From the NCBI RefSeq assembly GCF_000143415.4, contig NW_003314393.1, forward strand, positions 322,169-386,168: DNA of 64,000 nt, given 5' to 3'. Shown here one piece after another: positions 12,664 through 24,415 of this stretch; positions within the stretch are counted from its first letter, which is position 1; every line of letters begins with the position of its first letter. The position numbers and the translations under genes are program-made. The notes beneath the pieces were generated by a model. It was not told the DNA's origin. It searched no databases and was given only the letters and a program-made list of their open reading frames with translations. The stretch comes from Selaginella moellendorffii. Lineage: Eukaryota > Streptophyta > Lycopodiopsida > Selaginellales > Selaginellaceae.

Positions 12664-12677
12664 TGGGGGGGAAGAAT
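12664..12677 (+). promoter_or_regulatory. Polypurine tract of family-B Ty3 element
   Basis: TGGGGGGGGAAGAAT directly before the TGTTAGG start of the LTR at 12678, the site where plus-strand DNA synthesis would be primed. Confidence 0.75.
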
Positions 12678-12910
12678 TGTTAGGCACCATCTTTGACTAC
12701 ATGGTCAACATCGGTCAAAGGGAGGCTCAAGGGTATATTAAGGTATGTTAGGGTGGAGGACTTAACCTACCCTAGGGCTCACAGTGGAGCAGTGGCGCAG
12801 TGGAGCTTTTGAGGTAGCTCGGGGGTGGTTGGGTGGTGAGGAACCTTAAGAGGTGCCATAGCATAGTCTAGGGCAACTAGATTTTTGTCTTTTTGCGCTA
12901 GATCATAACA
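12678..12910 (+). mobile_element. Family-B 3' LTR, 233 bp
   Basis: Starts TGTTAGGCACC and ends AGATCATAACA, preceded by a polypurine tract. Other copies are at 7742-7945 and 42783-42999 (reverse), 43686-43920 (forward) and 63674-63737 (reverse, cut by telomere repeats). Confidence 0.85.
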
Positions 12911-13803
12911 CCCGTCCCCAAACACACTCTCAGAAAGGTACACATGATGGTTCATAAGTATGTGCAGTGGGGTGTGCTTGTCATGGGTAGGATCATTGTA
13001 AAGGTTGCATGGCAATCAACAACACATCCACGAGTCCTAGGAGGACTTGGAGTGATCGATCCGAGCGACATGGCAAATGCACTATGGTACAAAATCCTCC
13101 TTATGGGCCTCCAACCAGGTAACCAACCTTGGAGGCTCATGTTCAGATAGAGCTTGTTGGCAATCCGGCCGAGGCACAACACTGCTAGACTGTGGGAGGA
13201 GGATCCACGCTGGCTTTTTGCTGAAGGGCTGAAGCAAGTAGTCAAGGGTGGCACACTGGTTCAAGGGTATCTCAGGCTATGGAGCGAGTTTCCAGTCAGT
13301 AGGGAAATGCCTAGGCACTGTCTCAAGCCTAGAGACTTTGTGGCTCTGCAACGGGACGTGGAGCCAGGCAGGGAACGAGTCAGCTTAGCAGCCTGGACAT
13401 GGGCATTCATGGCCCCAACACCAGCTTGGGAGGATGACAATGTGGAGGTGTGGTTTGTTGTGTCTCCCAAACAGAATATTGGGTGTCCTTTTTGGATTAT
13501 GAGAAGCGACATGCTGCTGCCAACAGGAGATGAACAGGCCATGCCGACAGTGATGGATGATGAAGTCAAGGGTAGGATTCGAGTAGTATGATAGGCCCCG
13601 AGGTAGTTGGTGGTGGTTCAATCAATGGCCACACTACAGAGGGATGGCATTCTTAGATGGTGGCGATAGCAACTCATCGAGGATTTAGATTGGGACCTAG
13701 TAGCATGGAAATGAGGAACAAAGAGCTTTTTCTTGTTTGAAGTCAAGGAAGCACGGGATGGTCTCTTGACTAGTAGGGAGGAAGCCCAAGGGGAGATTCC
13801 CAA
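12911..13803 (+). pseudogene. LINE reverse transcriptase C-terminal remnant, part 1
   Basis: The + strand shows a plant LINE RT tail: KVAWQSTTHPRVLGGLG (12990-13050), then PWRLMF, RLWEEDPRWLFAEGL and YLRLWSEF. The frame is interrupted by stops (for example at 13148-13150 and about 13589). It continues as part 2 at 14887 when the solo LTR between is ignored: the codon for Lys in a PKL segment spans the junction once one CCCAA copy is removed. It is related to the LINE at 8460-10264. Confidence 0.75.
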
Positions 13804-14886
13804 TGTAGTGCACATGGTTTTGGCCCTTTATCTTATGGTGATTTACCATAGGATAACACCACGAAGCAGAACCTAAACCCTCTTTATGCCACATGATACA
13901 TGCCACGTGTCATATGCCACGTGTCCAGGGACAGTGGTGTGGAACCTAAGGTTCAAGGCTTTGGGCCACTGAACGAAGGAACGGTGCCAAACTCCTAAGC
14001 ATGAAGCCAAGGAGTGACGGAACCAATCCATAGAGCAACTCCCTAGCATACAGCCCAAGGAGTGAAGGGATATGAGCCTGGAGTGACTTGGAATAGTCCT
14101 AGAGTAACCAGCATCCCAATGCCAGGACCAACACGCAAAACGGAGCCAAATGGAGTTTGGTGTTATTTCGGCATACCGGTGGCTTATTGTGAGGATATGG
14201 GTACTCCACCAGCTAGCATAGAATGGAACTTGGGCTAGGCGCAGAACAAGGATAGGCATGTAAGCGGGAGCTAGACTATACCTCAGGTTGGTTGGCCATG
14301 CCCAACCTACACACTATCCCTACTATACATTTGGATTAGAACCCCCAATAACACCCCCCCCCCCCCCCTTGAGGAACACACGCTTAGGGCTTTCACCCCA
14401 AGCTTCCCTTAGTATCAGGGCTTAGTCTCTGAGACAAGCTTAAAACTTACTAACTAAGTATGGAATGGTGCTAGAATGTGAATTTGGACATGGGACGAAC
14501 ACCATTGTGTTCAGGCCGATCTTTACATCCATATNNNNNNNNNNNNNNNNNNNNNNNNNNNNNNNNNNNNNNNNNNNNNNNNNNNNNNNNNNNNNNNNNN
14601 NNNNNNNNNNNNNNNNNNNNNNNNNNNNNNNNNNNNNNNNNNNNNNNNNNNNNNNNNNNNNNNNNNNNNNNNNNNNNNNNNNNNNNNNNNNNNNNNNNNN
14701 NNNNNNNNNNNNNNNNNNNNNNNNNNNNNNNNNNNNNNNNNNNNNNNNNNNNNNNNNNNNNNNNNNNNNNNNNNNNNNNNNNNNNNNNNNNNNNNNNNNN
14801 NNNNNNNNNATCGTGGCAATAAGGAAAGATATTCGAAAGGACTAGCTGACAGGTAACTTTCGACACCCGAAGTCACATTCGCAACA
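13804..14886 (-). mobile_element. Solo LTR of family A with 5-bp duplication CCCAA; contains the assembly gap
   Basis: Reverse-oriented family-A LTR with intact ends (TGTAGTGCAC at 13804, ATTCGCAACA at 14886). CCCAA occurs directly before (13799-13803) and after (14887-14891). No internal retroelement sequence remains, so this is a solo LTR from LTR-LTR recombination. A C-run (about 14354-14369) is present. Bases 14535-14809 are N, so its true length is uncertain. Confidence 0.9.
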
Positions 14887-15627
14887 CCCAAGCTCTAGAA
14901 GAAATGGATTGCACAAGGAGTTGAAGCTAATATAGTGGTGGACAACACACTAGCGTTCTGGAGACTACTGGTAGAGGAGAAAGTCAAGGCCACCGTTTGG
15001 TTGGTGGCAAACAACGGGCTGCTAGTAGGACAGTGTTTTCAAGAGGATGCATGTTGACGATGCAAAGAGTGTGGCGAGCTAGAGATAGCATGCCATGCAC
15101 TTTAGGAATGTGATATGGCAAGAGAGGTATGGCGGCAGATCTTCAAGGTGACGCAGGAATTAGGAGACATTCTAGAGTTTGAGGCTCGGAGCGGGGATAT
15201 CCTCCACTGGTTCGAGGGAGCTAGAGGTCCAGCCATCGGTCCAGCGTGGAGGCACATTCGTCGTCATGGACGACACGGATGGAACATGCGAGTCCAGTGG
15301 GATGCGACAGGGGCTAAAGTCAGGATGTCAGTCTGGGAGGCAATTGGCCACGAGCACTGGTCCATCTAGAGAGCGACTGGAGTGCAAGCACTTTGGGAGG
15401 CATGGAACCATTGTCACTTTGACGGGCAACAAGCGAGGATATCGGCACTTGTGGCATTGTGGTGGAGACTCACTCTTGCAGTGCTGCATCTTCATTACAC
15501 CATCCTAAAAGAGTGGGCAAATGCGAGGCAACTTGAGGAGTGGAGGTCCTGGTGGCTCCCATACTTCGGCAAAATGGTAGGCGGCGAGATTCGCTGGCAG
15601 TGGCACCCCCATAACTCTGTTGGGGCT
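14887..15627 (+). pseudogene. LINE remnant, part 2 (zinc-knuckle and C-terminal tail)
   Basis: Continues part 1 in the same frame: KKWIAQGVEANIVVDN, FWRLLVEEKVKATVWLV, then a zf-RVT type zinc site (CKECGELEIACHAL, with the partner Cys nearby) and a tail (AREVWRQIF, ALWWRLTLAVLHLHY, WWLPYFGKM). There are in-frame stops at about 15055, 15102 and 15367. It ends at the T1 insertion. Removing T1 and one GGGCT restores an open frame into 24455 onward. Confidence 0.8.
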
Positions 15628-15666
15628 GGGTAGTTTTTGAGCTGAGCTCACGAGCTGAGCTCAAGT
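15628..15666. repeat. T1 left terminal inverted repeat
   Basis: GGGTAGTTTTTGAGCTGAGC and onward, itself rich in the self-complementary GAGCTC and AGCTGAGCT. It is followed by short direct repeats of GTCAA(C/T)GAAA at 15664-15700, possible subterminal binding sites. Confidence 0.85.
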
Positions 15667-15899
15667 CAATGAAAGTCAACGAAAGTCAACGGAAGTCAAT
15701 ACAATCCCCTAACTAGCGAAAGTTTAATGGCACTACCTTAGTTCGTCCTGAACCAAGAATTTTTAACATAAAATCTAGGTGTTTAAGGTATTCCATAAGC
15801 TCATGTAGATTATTGGTTCGACATGAACTAATCTTTTAGTCTACAAAAAAAGAAAATAATATATTAAACAATATAATTTATATTAAAATCAGAATATAT

Positions 15900-18800
15900 T
15901 CAATCTTCTTCTGCTTCCATATCCAGAAAAGTAGAAATGGGTATAGTGGAATGCTCCTTCACTATAGGCTCGTGTTGTATGTAATGTTGTGCCATACGTT
16001 CAGCATAAATAGGTAAGTGGAATTGACTTTGGTCCATATGATCATCCATATCATCAAGATCAAGCGTGTGGACTGAAACACTGTGTGTGATAAGTGTAGA
16101 CCTAATAAAATAGAAACATTTGAGAATAAATATTATAGATTATTTCAAGCACTAACATCACCTGTCGCAAAATCTCCTAAGAATGTCCTCAAAGGCACCC
16201 TCCTTCTCAAGTGCAAAAACCGCTCGGCCTGTCTCTTTTGCTGCCTGCACCATTGATCCAAATCCTGCTGTAGCATCAAGCACAATCCCCTTTGGCGGAC
16301 AAAATAACTCCAACAAGATTTGCATGGCCGTGACCGAACGATGTCGATAACCAGGGAACGCTGGGTGAAGAACGTCCGAGTCAATCACATTTGGGATGAT
16401 GTCTGTAGAGCTGTCATATCCTGGTAAAGCAAGAGCAGCACGCTCGTCAGCTCGTGTGGCATTACGCCGGTTCCCAATGTGGCATAGAGCATGGTAGTTC
16501 CAGGAATAAATCTGGAAAAAAAAAATAGAATAGAGTTAATTTATAGATAAAGAAGTCACACACCTTTCGCGTCTGCCTGCTAGTGCCTTTTGTGTCCACC
16601 GCCATACTCGAAAGAAGGCAGCCAGATGAAAACTCAACAAATCCATCATCGTTGTCAGCCAAGTGTGCGAGAAGGCCTTCCCACATTAGAGAGCGAGGAA
16701 GGATCATGACAACCACACCCTCGTATGTCATGAAGCTGCTCGCAACCTTTAAGGCTTGGGAAATGTGTTGGGCCTGCAACACATTCCATGACGGAGTATC
16801 CCCCTGTGGTGGTGCCATCCCATCGGGAAGATCAAAAAAGATGAAATCGATCTTCCCATAAGGTGTGAGCTGACCCAAACCATGGATCCACCGATCAAGC
16901 ATGTAGAGCTCCCGACTAGTAGCATCTAAAAGCTGTGTGTAATCCCCAATGAGAATAGCAACTTCCCCAACACTGGCCGTTGGGGATAGAGGGCGAACCT
17001 GAAAATCAATTATTAGAACTAAAAGTTGAAGATAAAATTCATGCTTACTAACCTGTTTATGCATCGCTGCAGAGGAGAGCTCTTCTAGGTCGTCATCTGT
17101 AGCCGTAGGGAGGGATGGGAAGAATGTCTTAGTCCGCCGAAAAGACTGATGGCTGCTCTCTGCAACATCTATAAAAAAAAAAGTGAAGTCAAGAATGAAT
17201 AAAAGAATGTTCCAAATCAAAGTCCTTACTCTCATGAAAGGTTTCATGACGGCCCCTTCGGGGGTTGCGAGGAGCAGGTACTGGAATCTCTTGTGCTGGA
17301 ATTTCCTGTACAATTTCCTCTGGTTCAACAGTATTTGGATTTGGCATGGTTTCCTGAGTGCTGACTTCTAGGTTTAGTTGTTGAACTTCAACAATGTCGT
17401 TATCATAGTCAGAAAGAGCCTCTGGAAAATAAGAATATAACTCAAGGTTAATATTTCCTAGCTAAGTGCTGAGTTTCAAGTGAACCTGGATGACATTCAA
17501 GGTAGAGATCTAGCTCGAAGTCCGATGTTGGCATCTGCTCCACGAGTTCAAGGTACCACAGGCATAGCTCCCTCTCATGTGTACAAGGACAGTAGAACTC
17601 TGGCTCATACATCCCAAGCTTCTTGCCTCTAGTCAGGAGCTTCTGCAAAACACCGGTTGTGTATACCGGTGCGCCGGGGCTATATTTTAAATATCTACAA
17701 AGTAAAACAAAAATATAAATACCAATATATAAATGAGAATTGAAAAAATACCTGTAAACCATGCGCCTCGCAAGAAATGGTTGTCCTGGTTGGTTCTTGA
17801 ACTCAGCCGAACTCGTCCCACCACGTGGAAGCCAACCATTCCCTAGCTCCGCAAGACAAGCACGAATATATTCTTCGAGAGTGATACCTGTGCGGGTGCT
17901 GGAAAGAAACTTCTCATCCCAGACTTGTAGCATCTCCTCACCAGCGGCAATACTCTGAGAAATGTACGCCTTCTCCTTCATCACCTTCTCCATCCTTATC
18001 TCGCAGCGTTTTTCGTTATTTCGCAGCCAAGTGTTGAGAAGTTCCAAGCAGACACTTTGTTCAGCAAAGGACATTTTACTCTTAGAGATGTTGTAAATGA
18101 GTTCCTCCGGTGCTTTACCAGTTCCTACACACACAAAGAGTTATGAAATGTTTCACAAATTTTATAAGAACTTACGAACGCGAGAACAAATCTCGGCAAT
18201 GCTATCAAGCCATTCCTGCCCGCGTCGTATGTCTGCAATCGAGAGCAACTTTTTCACCTTTGTTCTCTTCGTATTCAAAATTCGCTACTCAATCGCATGC
18301 CACTCCATCTCCTTCTGCTGCTCGTCCCCTCGAGCATTTTTAAAGAATGACGCTCTTTCTCCTTTGATTATGGGCTGCAAGAAACATTATGTAAGTTGAT
18401 ACATACTTCAATAATAATTTACCTTCGCCCAGACAGCAACTAGAAAATCAAGTGGCAGTTGGTACCAAGTCTGCAATTCTTGGCCTTTCCTAGCTCCTAG
18501 CTTCACTCGAATTGCTTCAAATACCTCACGATTGTACAACGTTTGGACCTCCTCTAGCGAGAGCATGCCCATAAACCGAAGGTGCTCAATGTCATGTACC
18601 AATGTATGAGCTTGAAACGCAAATTGGTTTAGCCTGCAAAAACACGATATTAGCTAAGTTTACAAAAAATAAATTCTTACATGTTGATCTTATGGCATGC
18701 CATGTTGAGCTTCACAGTGTGCTCCCGAGTCATTGGTTCGACAAGTGTGACTGGAACACTAATGTGTCGTTCTTCGTCATCTCGGAACTTCTCTTGAATG

Positions 18801-19749
18801 CACTTCCAAAATGCCAGCCACCTATGGTTTCCATCGATCACCCAAAAGAGCTTTCCAATGAACCCTGCTGTCTCCACATGTTGTCCTAAGAATCCATCAA
18901 ACTCACGAGACTTTCGCAGCCATATAGGATCCCATTTTTCCTCAAGTTCAGTAGTCACTGACTCTGTCCGGCCGGTTCCAGGGAAAGTTGGTGAAACGAT
19001 GAAGGTACCAGCTGTGCTCCCAAACCCGACCTCGGCAAAGGAGCTGTAGATAGCCATGTTGAGGTCGTAAGCTGAGCGCACCCAATGGCTTTGAACCAAT
19101 CGGCACAAAGGAACTAGAAATCGATGAGGGCCATTCCACGCCATTTCCTGTAACACTTTACTGACTGTCCGTTCTTGAGCTTGGATAATTGTGTCCCGAA
19201 CACGATCATTCAAGATGGTGTCAGAATCATGCATGCATAATCCCTCACCACCATTAGCTCCCCCTGCACCACCAGCCTGAGGAGCAGTAGGAGCAGCTAC
19301 CATGCCCCCAGTAGCCTCTGTAGTAGATCCACCTACAACGCTACCAATAACGTCCTCAGCTGGTTCATTGACCTGGCCGCGAGCAGCCTCAGCAACCGAA
19401 GGCATAGCACCCCCACCACCGCCAACATCAGATGCAAGTACCCCACCACCAGTACCCGCAGCCTCAGGAACACCAGTACCAACAGCCTCAATAACACCAA
19501 CATCGATTTGAGTGTTCATCTCAACATCCACGTCATTGTTATACTCATCGTTGCCTCCAGCATGACTAGCCGAAACTTCATTAGATACTTGAGATGAATC
19601 TCCACTCAATCGGCCAAGCCCACAGCGATCAAGGCGGCTGCCTTTTCCTGGAGATCGAGACCATTGAGGTTGGCCTCGGCGCTTCCTCTAAAATAAAAAG
19701 CAAAACTATTAAAACATCTAACTTGTAATGTAAAGCAAACCTGTGGCAT
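15900..19749 (-). pseudogene. ParB-like / DNA N6-N4 methyltransferase-like gene of T1, ten exons, one premature stop
   Basis: Splice sites give exons 19749-19741, 19687-18681, 18633-18423, 18374-18176, 18124-17752, 17694-17486, 17421-17230, 17168-17053, 16998-16564, 16511-16162 and 16101-15900 (eleven pieces counting the 9-bp start exon); introns are 47-64 bp. The N-terminus is basic, then Gly/Ala/Pro-rich. A ParB-like segment near the end of exon 2 shows FWVIDGNHRWLAF (the GxHR signature). The middle is helical and unrecognised. The C-terminal third has the order of beta-class amino-methyltransferases: FIFFDLPDG at the motif IV position (the usual DPPY/W is altered), then VTAMQILLELF and GIVLDATAGFGSMVQAA (AdoMet motif I). 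TAG at 18287-18285 in exon 4 breaks the frame. ParB-methylase pairing is known from phages. Role in the transposon is unknown; marking or protecting element DNA is inference. Confidence 0.75.
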
Positions 19750-19897
19750 TTGAAGTTCAAGTCCCTTTTTGGAAGTTTCAAGCAGTCAAGTTTGATTTAT
19801 ATCTGCTCTCACAAGAAAAGTTTGTAAGTAAAAGATGTGAAAAATAGATTGTAAACTACAAGAAATGCAAAGGAAAAAAACATAAGTCACTGGGAGA

Positions 19898-20424
19898 GGT
19901 TGGTTCGCGCGAGAACTGACCTCACCCTACCTCTCAAGAAAAAGGAAAAACACAACAAGAATACGGGAGAGGTCGGTTCGCGCAAGAACCGACATCTTCC
20001 ACCCTCTAATTTTCACATGAAATGCCCCATCAAGTCAATGAAATAAAAAAAAAAACCTTGAAGATGTCGGTTCGCACAAGAACCGACATTTCAATCTCTC
20101 TCTGTTTTCTAAAATATAGAAATCTCACCACTAGAAACATGAAAAAAATCAAGAAAGCTCGCTTCTAGAAAAAATAAAGGTGGGGAGACGTCGGTTCGCG
20201 CGCGAACCGATCTTTCCCACCCCTTCAACAAGGAAAAAAAAAAAAAAACGAGGTAGAGATGGGCAAAAAGCTAAATAGAAAATGAAATAGAATGCTAGGA
20301 GATGTCGGTTCGCACAAGAACCGACATCTCTATCCCTCAAGAGAAAACAAAAGTTGAGAAAATAGAAACTTCTAATGGAAGAAAGAAAGTGAGGAGACGT
20401 CGGTTCGCACGCAAACCGACCTTC
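19898..20424. repeat. Array of six ~30-bp palindromes between the two T1 genes
   Basis: Near-perfect palindromes of the form GAGATGTCGGTTCG-(CR)CAAGAACCGACATCTC occur at about 19898-19921, 19971-19996, 20062-20092, 20185-20216, 20299-20330 and 20394-20424. Spacing is about 75-120 bp, with purine-rich unique sequence between. The arms are GTCGGTTCG and its complement CGAACCGAC. A related palindrome sits near the right end (TTGGTTCGGGACGAACCAA, 24359-24377). They lie in the divergent promoter region, so they are candidate binding sites for the transposase or the ParB-like protein (inference). Confidence 0.9.
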
Positions 20425-20910
20425 TCAAGGAAGCATACCTTGTTTGAGGAGCGTCTTGAAGCACATTTCTTGATTGAAGCGCCTTTCTCTCGCCCTTCCC
20501 TGCTCAAGCGCGCGAAAAAACCGCGCACGAACCAACCTTTTCGAGCTTGAGTCTCTCTCACTTGTCACAAAAGAATGAAACTCTCTTGAAGGGAAGAGAG
20601 CATGGAGATGAGAGGGAGAACAAAAAATCAATGCTACAACTTTTGTGATTGATTGGCGCTTCTCACTCATAACCACATTCATTTCAACATTATTATTCCT
20701 CTCACAATCAATTATACAATTAATATGGGCGGCTCTTTAAGATTCTCATATCTCTCTAGATTCTAAACGGTTGTATATTTTGTTAAAATAATTAACTTGT
20801 CCTTTGCAAGGACATAGCTAATTAATGCTCACAATACAGAAGAATATCTTTGTTCTTTCTTGTCAGTTTCTCCCCAAATTTTTTTCTAAGTGCTCGAGCA
20901 AGGAGAAGAT

Positions 20911-23900
20911 ATGAGAGAATTCTATTTGAAGTTCGATCAAGAGCCTCCAATTGTTTTCTCTAGGAGTGTTATAGGAGAGACCTTCCTCTGCAGAAGATTC
21001 AAGCTGAAGCCAGGATCAGTTAGTTTGGAGAATGTATGTCGTGATAAGGGTAATCAGATAGAAAAATCCATTCTTCTCGACAGTGGTGTGGGAGAGAATG
21101 GGATTCAATGGGATCTTGATAGATGTACAGGTCAAGAGATTCTAGTTACAGGATCTCCGAAGCGAGGAGAGGAGAGCGCATCAGTTTCACAGCCAACTGT
21201 GCAAAGAGTGAAGGATGAAGTTATTATTCTCTCCAGTGACGAAAATGAAGAAGATGAGCTTCCTGACATAGCTTCCCAGACAAGTAGGTGTGTTCCTTCT
21301 GGACCAGTTTTTGAAGTGGTGGATAAGGCATTTCGGCAATCTCGATCATTACGGTTGGAATTGAAGGAGTTCCAGTACATGAGAGGTGAGGAGCTTCCTT
21401 CTTCCTATAATGGGAATATATTCTTCGAGTTTCCACCAGCAAGTTCGTCAAGCAGGAAAAGGGGTATGGAAACACGTCTTGATCCACATAATTGGTGCAG
21501 AGTAAAGACGACCCACTTCTCTCATTTCGATGGATCTGTGTCCATAGTCCATTGCGGTGGACAGCTTCAGTGTGTCGCTGAGAAATGCATTTCTGATCAT
21601 GGCAAGAATATGTGTTTCTTTGAAGGCTCAGCAATCAATCCCCCTAGGCGTGATGAAGTTGCTACAGGATTTAGATGTCGCAAATGCGGGGCAACACCTG
21701 TGTGTCAAGCATGTTGCGATGCGAAAATGTATTATTTTCTTCCACGGGATGGATGTTTAGGCAGAGCAGCAGTGCATATTGGATACCACCAACACGCAAT
21801 TGAGGAAGGAATCCGCCGTGATTCTTTTCGCAATTTGAAGACTGCTGTTACTACAGAGGCTAGGAAGAAAAGTGCAGCAACTCCAAAGTGTGTTCAACAG
21901 TCTATACTAAAGGACTATGTGGTGGACATGTTGTTACAATCTGATAGCCAAAAAGAGTTCACGGAGAATAGCTTGAAGGACCTACTTCGAAATATAGAAC
22001 CTATGACAAATTTAAACAGGTATAAAATTAACACTTAACTCTACTTTATCACTAATAACACTCTTTTTTTTTGTAGAATAAAGAACTGGATGCGAGAAGG
22101 GCGAGATGGAAAGCTTCAATCTGGATTGGATGGGATTTTGGAGCTAAAGAGAAAATGTCCCTATGAGTTTATTCATGGGAGCTTATTCGTTGGCCAAGTG
22201 ACTTCGAACAATCAACGCCCTTTCATCTTTAAGATGTCTACCCTTGGTCCTGCTTCTGGTGTGGACCTTGTACAACGAATGGATATGGATGGAGATGGGG
22301 ATTTAGCTAATTCCTGGATCCATTTTGACCATATGGAACGAGTTTCAGGCTGGTCAACAATGGGAGCTCATGTTTATGATCACAAGTAAGTGGCTTTTCA
22401 TTTTTTAAGGATCTATACCAATTTACATTATAACCATTCCTTTTATAGGTTGCAGTGCAATTTGACTATAGCTATAGCCGAATTCAAAGTTCAAGATTTT
22501 CAAGCACAAACCATCTTTTGGACATGTATGTCCGAGGTTGTTGAACAGCGAACCGGGAAGAAACCCAACTTCCGTGGTTTCATGGCAGATGCAGCTGGTG
22601 CTAACTGGTTGGCTGTACGACAAGTATTCGGAGGTGATAAAAGTCAGCCATTACAAGGTAGAGAGAAGAGTTGTGAGTTTCATTGGGCAAAGAGCGTCAA
22701 TGAACATTGCCGATGCATCAAGTCTACCTTCCATCACGAGTTCAAGCAGCTTTGTCGGAAATGGATGGATGCACCAACTAAAGAGGAGCACGAGGCAAAG
22801 GCAAATGAAATGCGCATATGGTGGCGTGAAGGAGACAAAGTGCCAATTGAAAACCTTCCACAAATGGAATGCTGGCTTGCATGGTGGGAAGTTCGAATGT
22901 TTCAGTGGGGTCATTATACTCTCCATGTAAGCTTTCTCTCATTTTCTTTCTTGTCACATTCAAATGTTGCATTTTTTGTAGGATCAACCACTTGATGATA
23001 TTGCACTTACACCAACAATTAATCTCTCTGAGAGCAAACATTGGAGTTGGAGAGCTTCCGAAGCAGGGAAGGGAAAAGTGTCCCTCTATGAAGCTACACT
23101 CTCCGACCTCACTAGATCTCTTGAGCAATCATCAAAAGCTTTGGCTGCACAGGAAGCAAGGTTTGCTGGTACAGGTCCGAACTTAGACAGGCTTCAAGAG
23201 CGGGTTGGTAGAAGGACAACACCAGCAGCAGGGTCAATGTCCAAGATGGTGGAGGAAGTTGTTGCTGGAACTCCTATGAAATCAAGTTATGAGCCACTTG
23301 GGGACATGAGAACAGCCCGTATGAAGCGTCGACAGACATTTGATGGGTCAAACATCACTCCTTCTAGCTCTCACCGTCCAGAGTTTGACTACCATTCTGT
23401 TCCACGACACCGGAAAAGAACTAAGGAACATGGAGTGGAGGAGGTGCCAGAGGTTAGTGCCAGAATGGTAAAGGTTATTTCTCGCGAGCCAGTTTCTCGT
23501 ATCAACTGGGCAATTCGAAGAGTCAGTGCCAAGTGCAATGCACGTTGCTCTGGAATGATTGGGAGTCGAGGTCAGTGTCTCGCTTTTGTGTGCTCAGGTT
23601 CAAGTTCTTCAGCAGTGCCATGTTTTTGGGGCTGTCGAGATCTAGGAGTGAAGGGCCGCCAGTCAAGCTGGATTTACTGTTGTGGGACTGATGTTACTCA
23701 TACAAGCCAGATCCACAGCTCAATTATTTTGAAGCCAGATTCTGTGCCAAATGAGTGGCCAGTTGAGCGAAGCTGCAATCTTTTGAAAGAAGAGATTGAA
23801 AGTCTGGAGAGAGCAGGTTTCAAGCTAAAGACTTCCTCAAATGTTGCTATTAGTACTGCTATGCCACCAATATCAACACTAGACCGGCATACACGACCAG

Positions 23901-24259
23901 CTAGGAATGGGAAGGCTATACAATACAGGTCTTCCATTTCGAAAGGTGCACAAGAGAAGATCAAGTTGGCAAAAGAGCTAAAGTGCACAATCACAAAGAC
24001 AAACTACATCAGTGCTATGGCTAAGGAGTTTATTATTGTGACTGAGTCATCAAAGGGTACGAGCTACACTGTTAAAATCTGCGAAAATCCATCCTGTACC
24101 TGTCCAGATTTTACACAGCGGGAGAACAGGGGAAAGGTATATTTAGCCTGCAAGCACATCTATTACATTTTTATGCAGGAACTAAACCAAGATCCTAAGA
24201 TCGACCATCACATCCACCAGGCAAGCCTTACAGTTGCGGAGCTTGAGAAGTGTTTTTAG
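20911..24259 (+). CDS. T1 transposase: zinc cluster, MULE-like DDE core, SWIM finger
   Basis: Four exons, 20911-22019, 22077-22385, 22449-22926 and 22982-24259, with introns of 57, 63 and 55 bp, give 1,057 residues with no internal stop. ATG at 20911 is the first in the frame. Residues about 105-120 contain VIILSSDENEEDE, a textbook SUMO-interaction motif. About 190-295 is a Cys/His cluster (NWCRVKTTHF, CRKCGATPVCQACC, GYHQH) resembling WRKY-GCM1 domains. The core shows VYDHKLQCNLTIAI, then FMADAAGANWLAVRQVFGG followed by CEFHWAKSV, matching the second Asp and C..H of MULE transposases. The C-terminal SWIM finger is CTCPDF...CKHIYYIF. It is the likely mobilising enzyme of T1, acting in the nucleus. 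The intact frame suggests recent activity. The third catalytic residue was not placed with certainty. Confidence 0.85.
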
Positions 24260-24415
24260 ATTGCTTTTAGTGTTCGGATCTATATTTATATTTGTATTTT
24301 ATTAGTCGAATTTACTTGGAAATATAGATTAAATCAAAATTTGAAGAATGGAAAGATGTTGGTTCGGGACGAACCAATGTTTTTCTTGTGTTTGAGAAGC
24401 CGTGAGCTCAGCTCA

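Noticed and set aside
14465-14891. Reading frames running through the N block
   Set aside because: They consist mainly of unknown residues in an assembly gap inside a solo LTR.
19898-20424. Palindrome array considered as CRISPR or as transcription terminators
   Set aside because: Intervening sequences vary in length (about 50-90 bp) and are purine-rich low-complexity DNA; no cas genes, and hairpins sit in a promoter region, not after genes.
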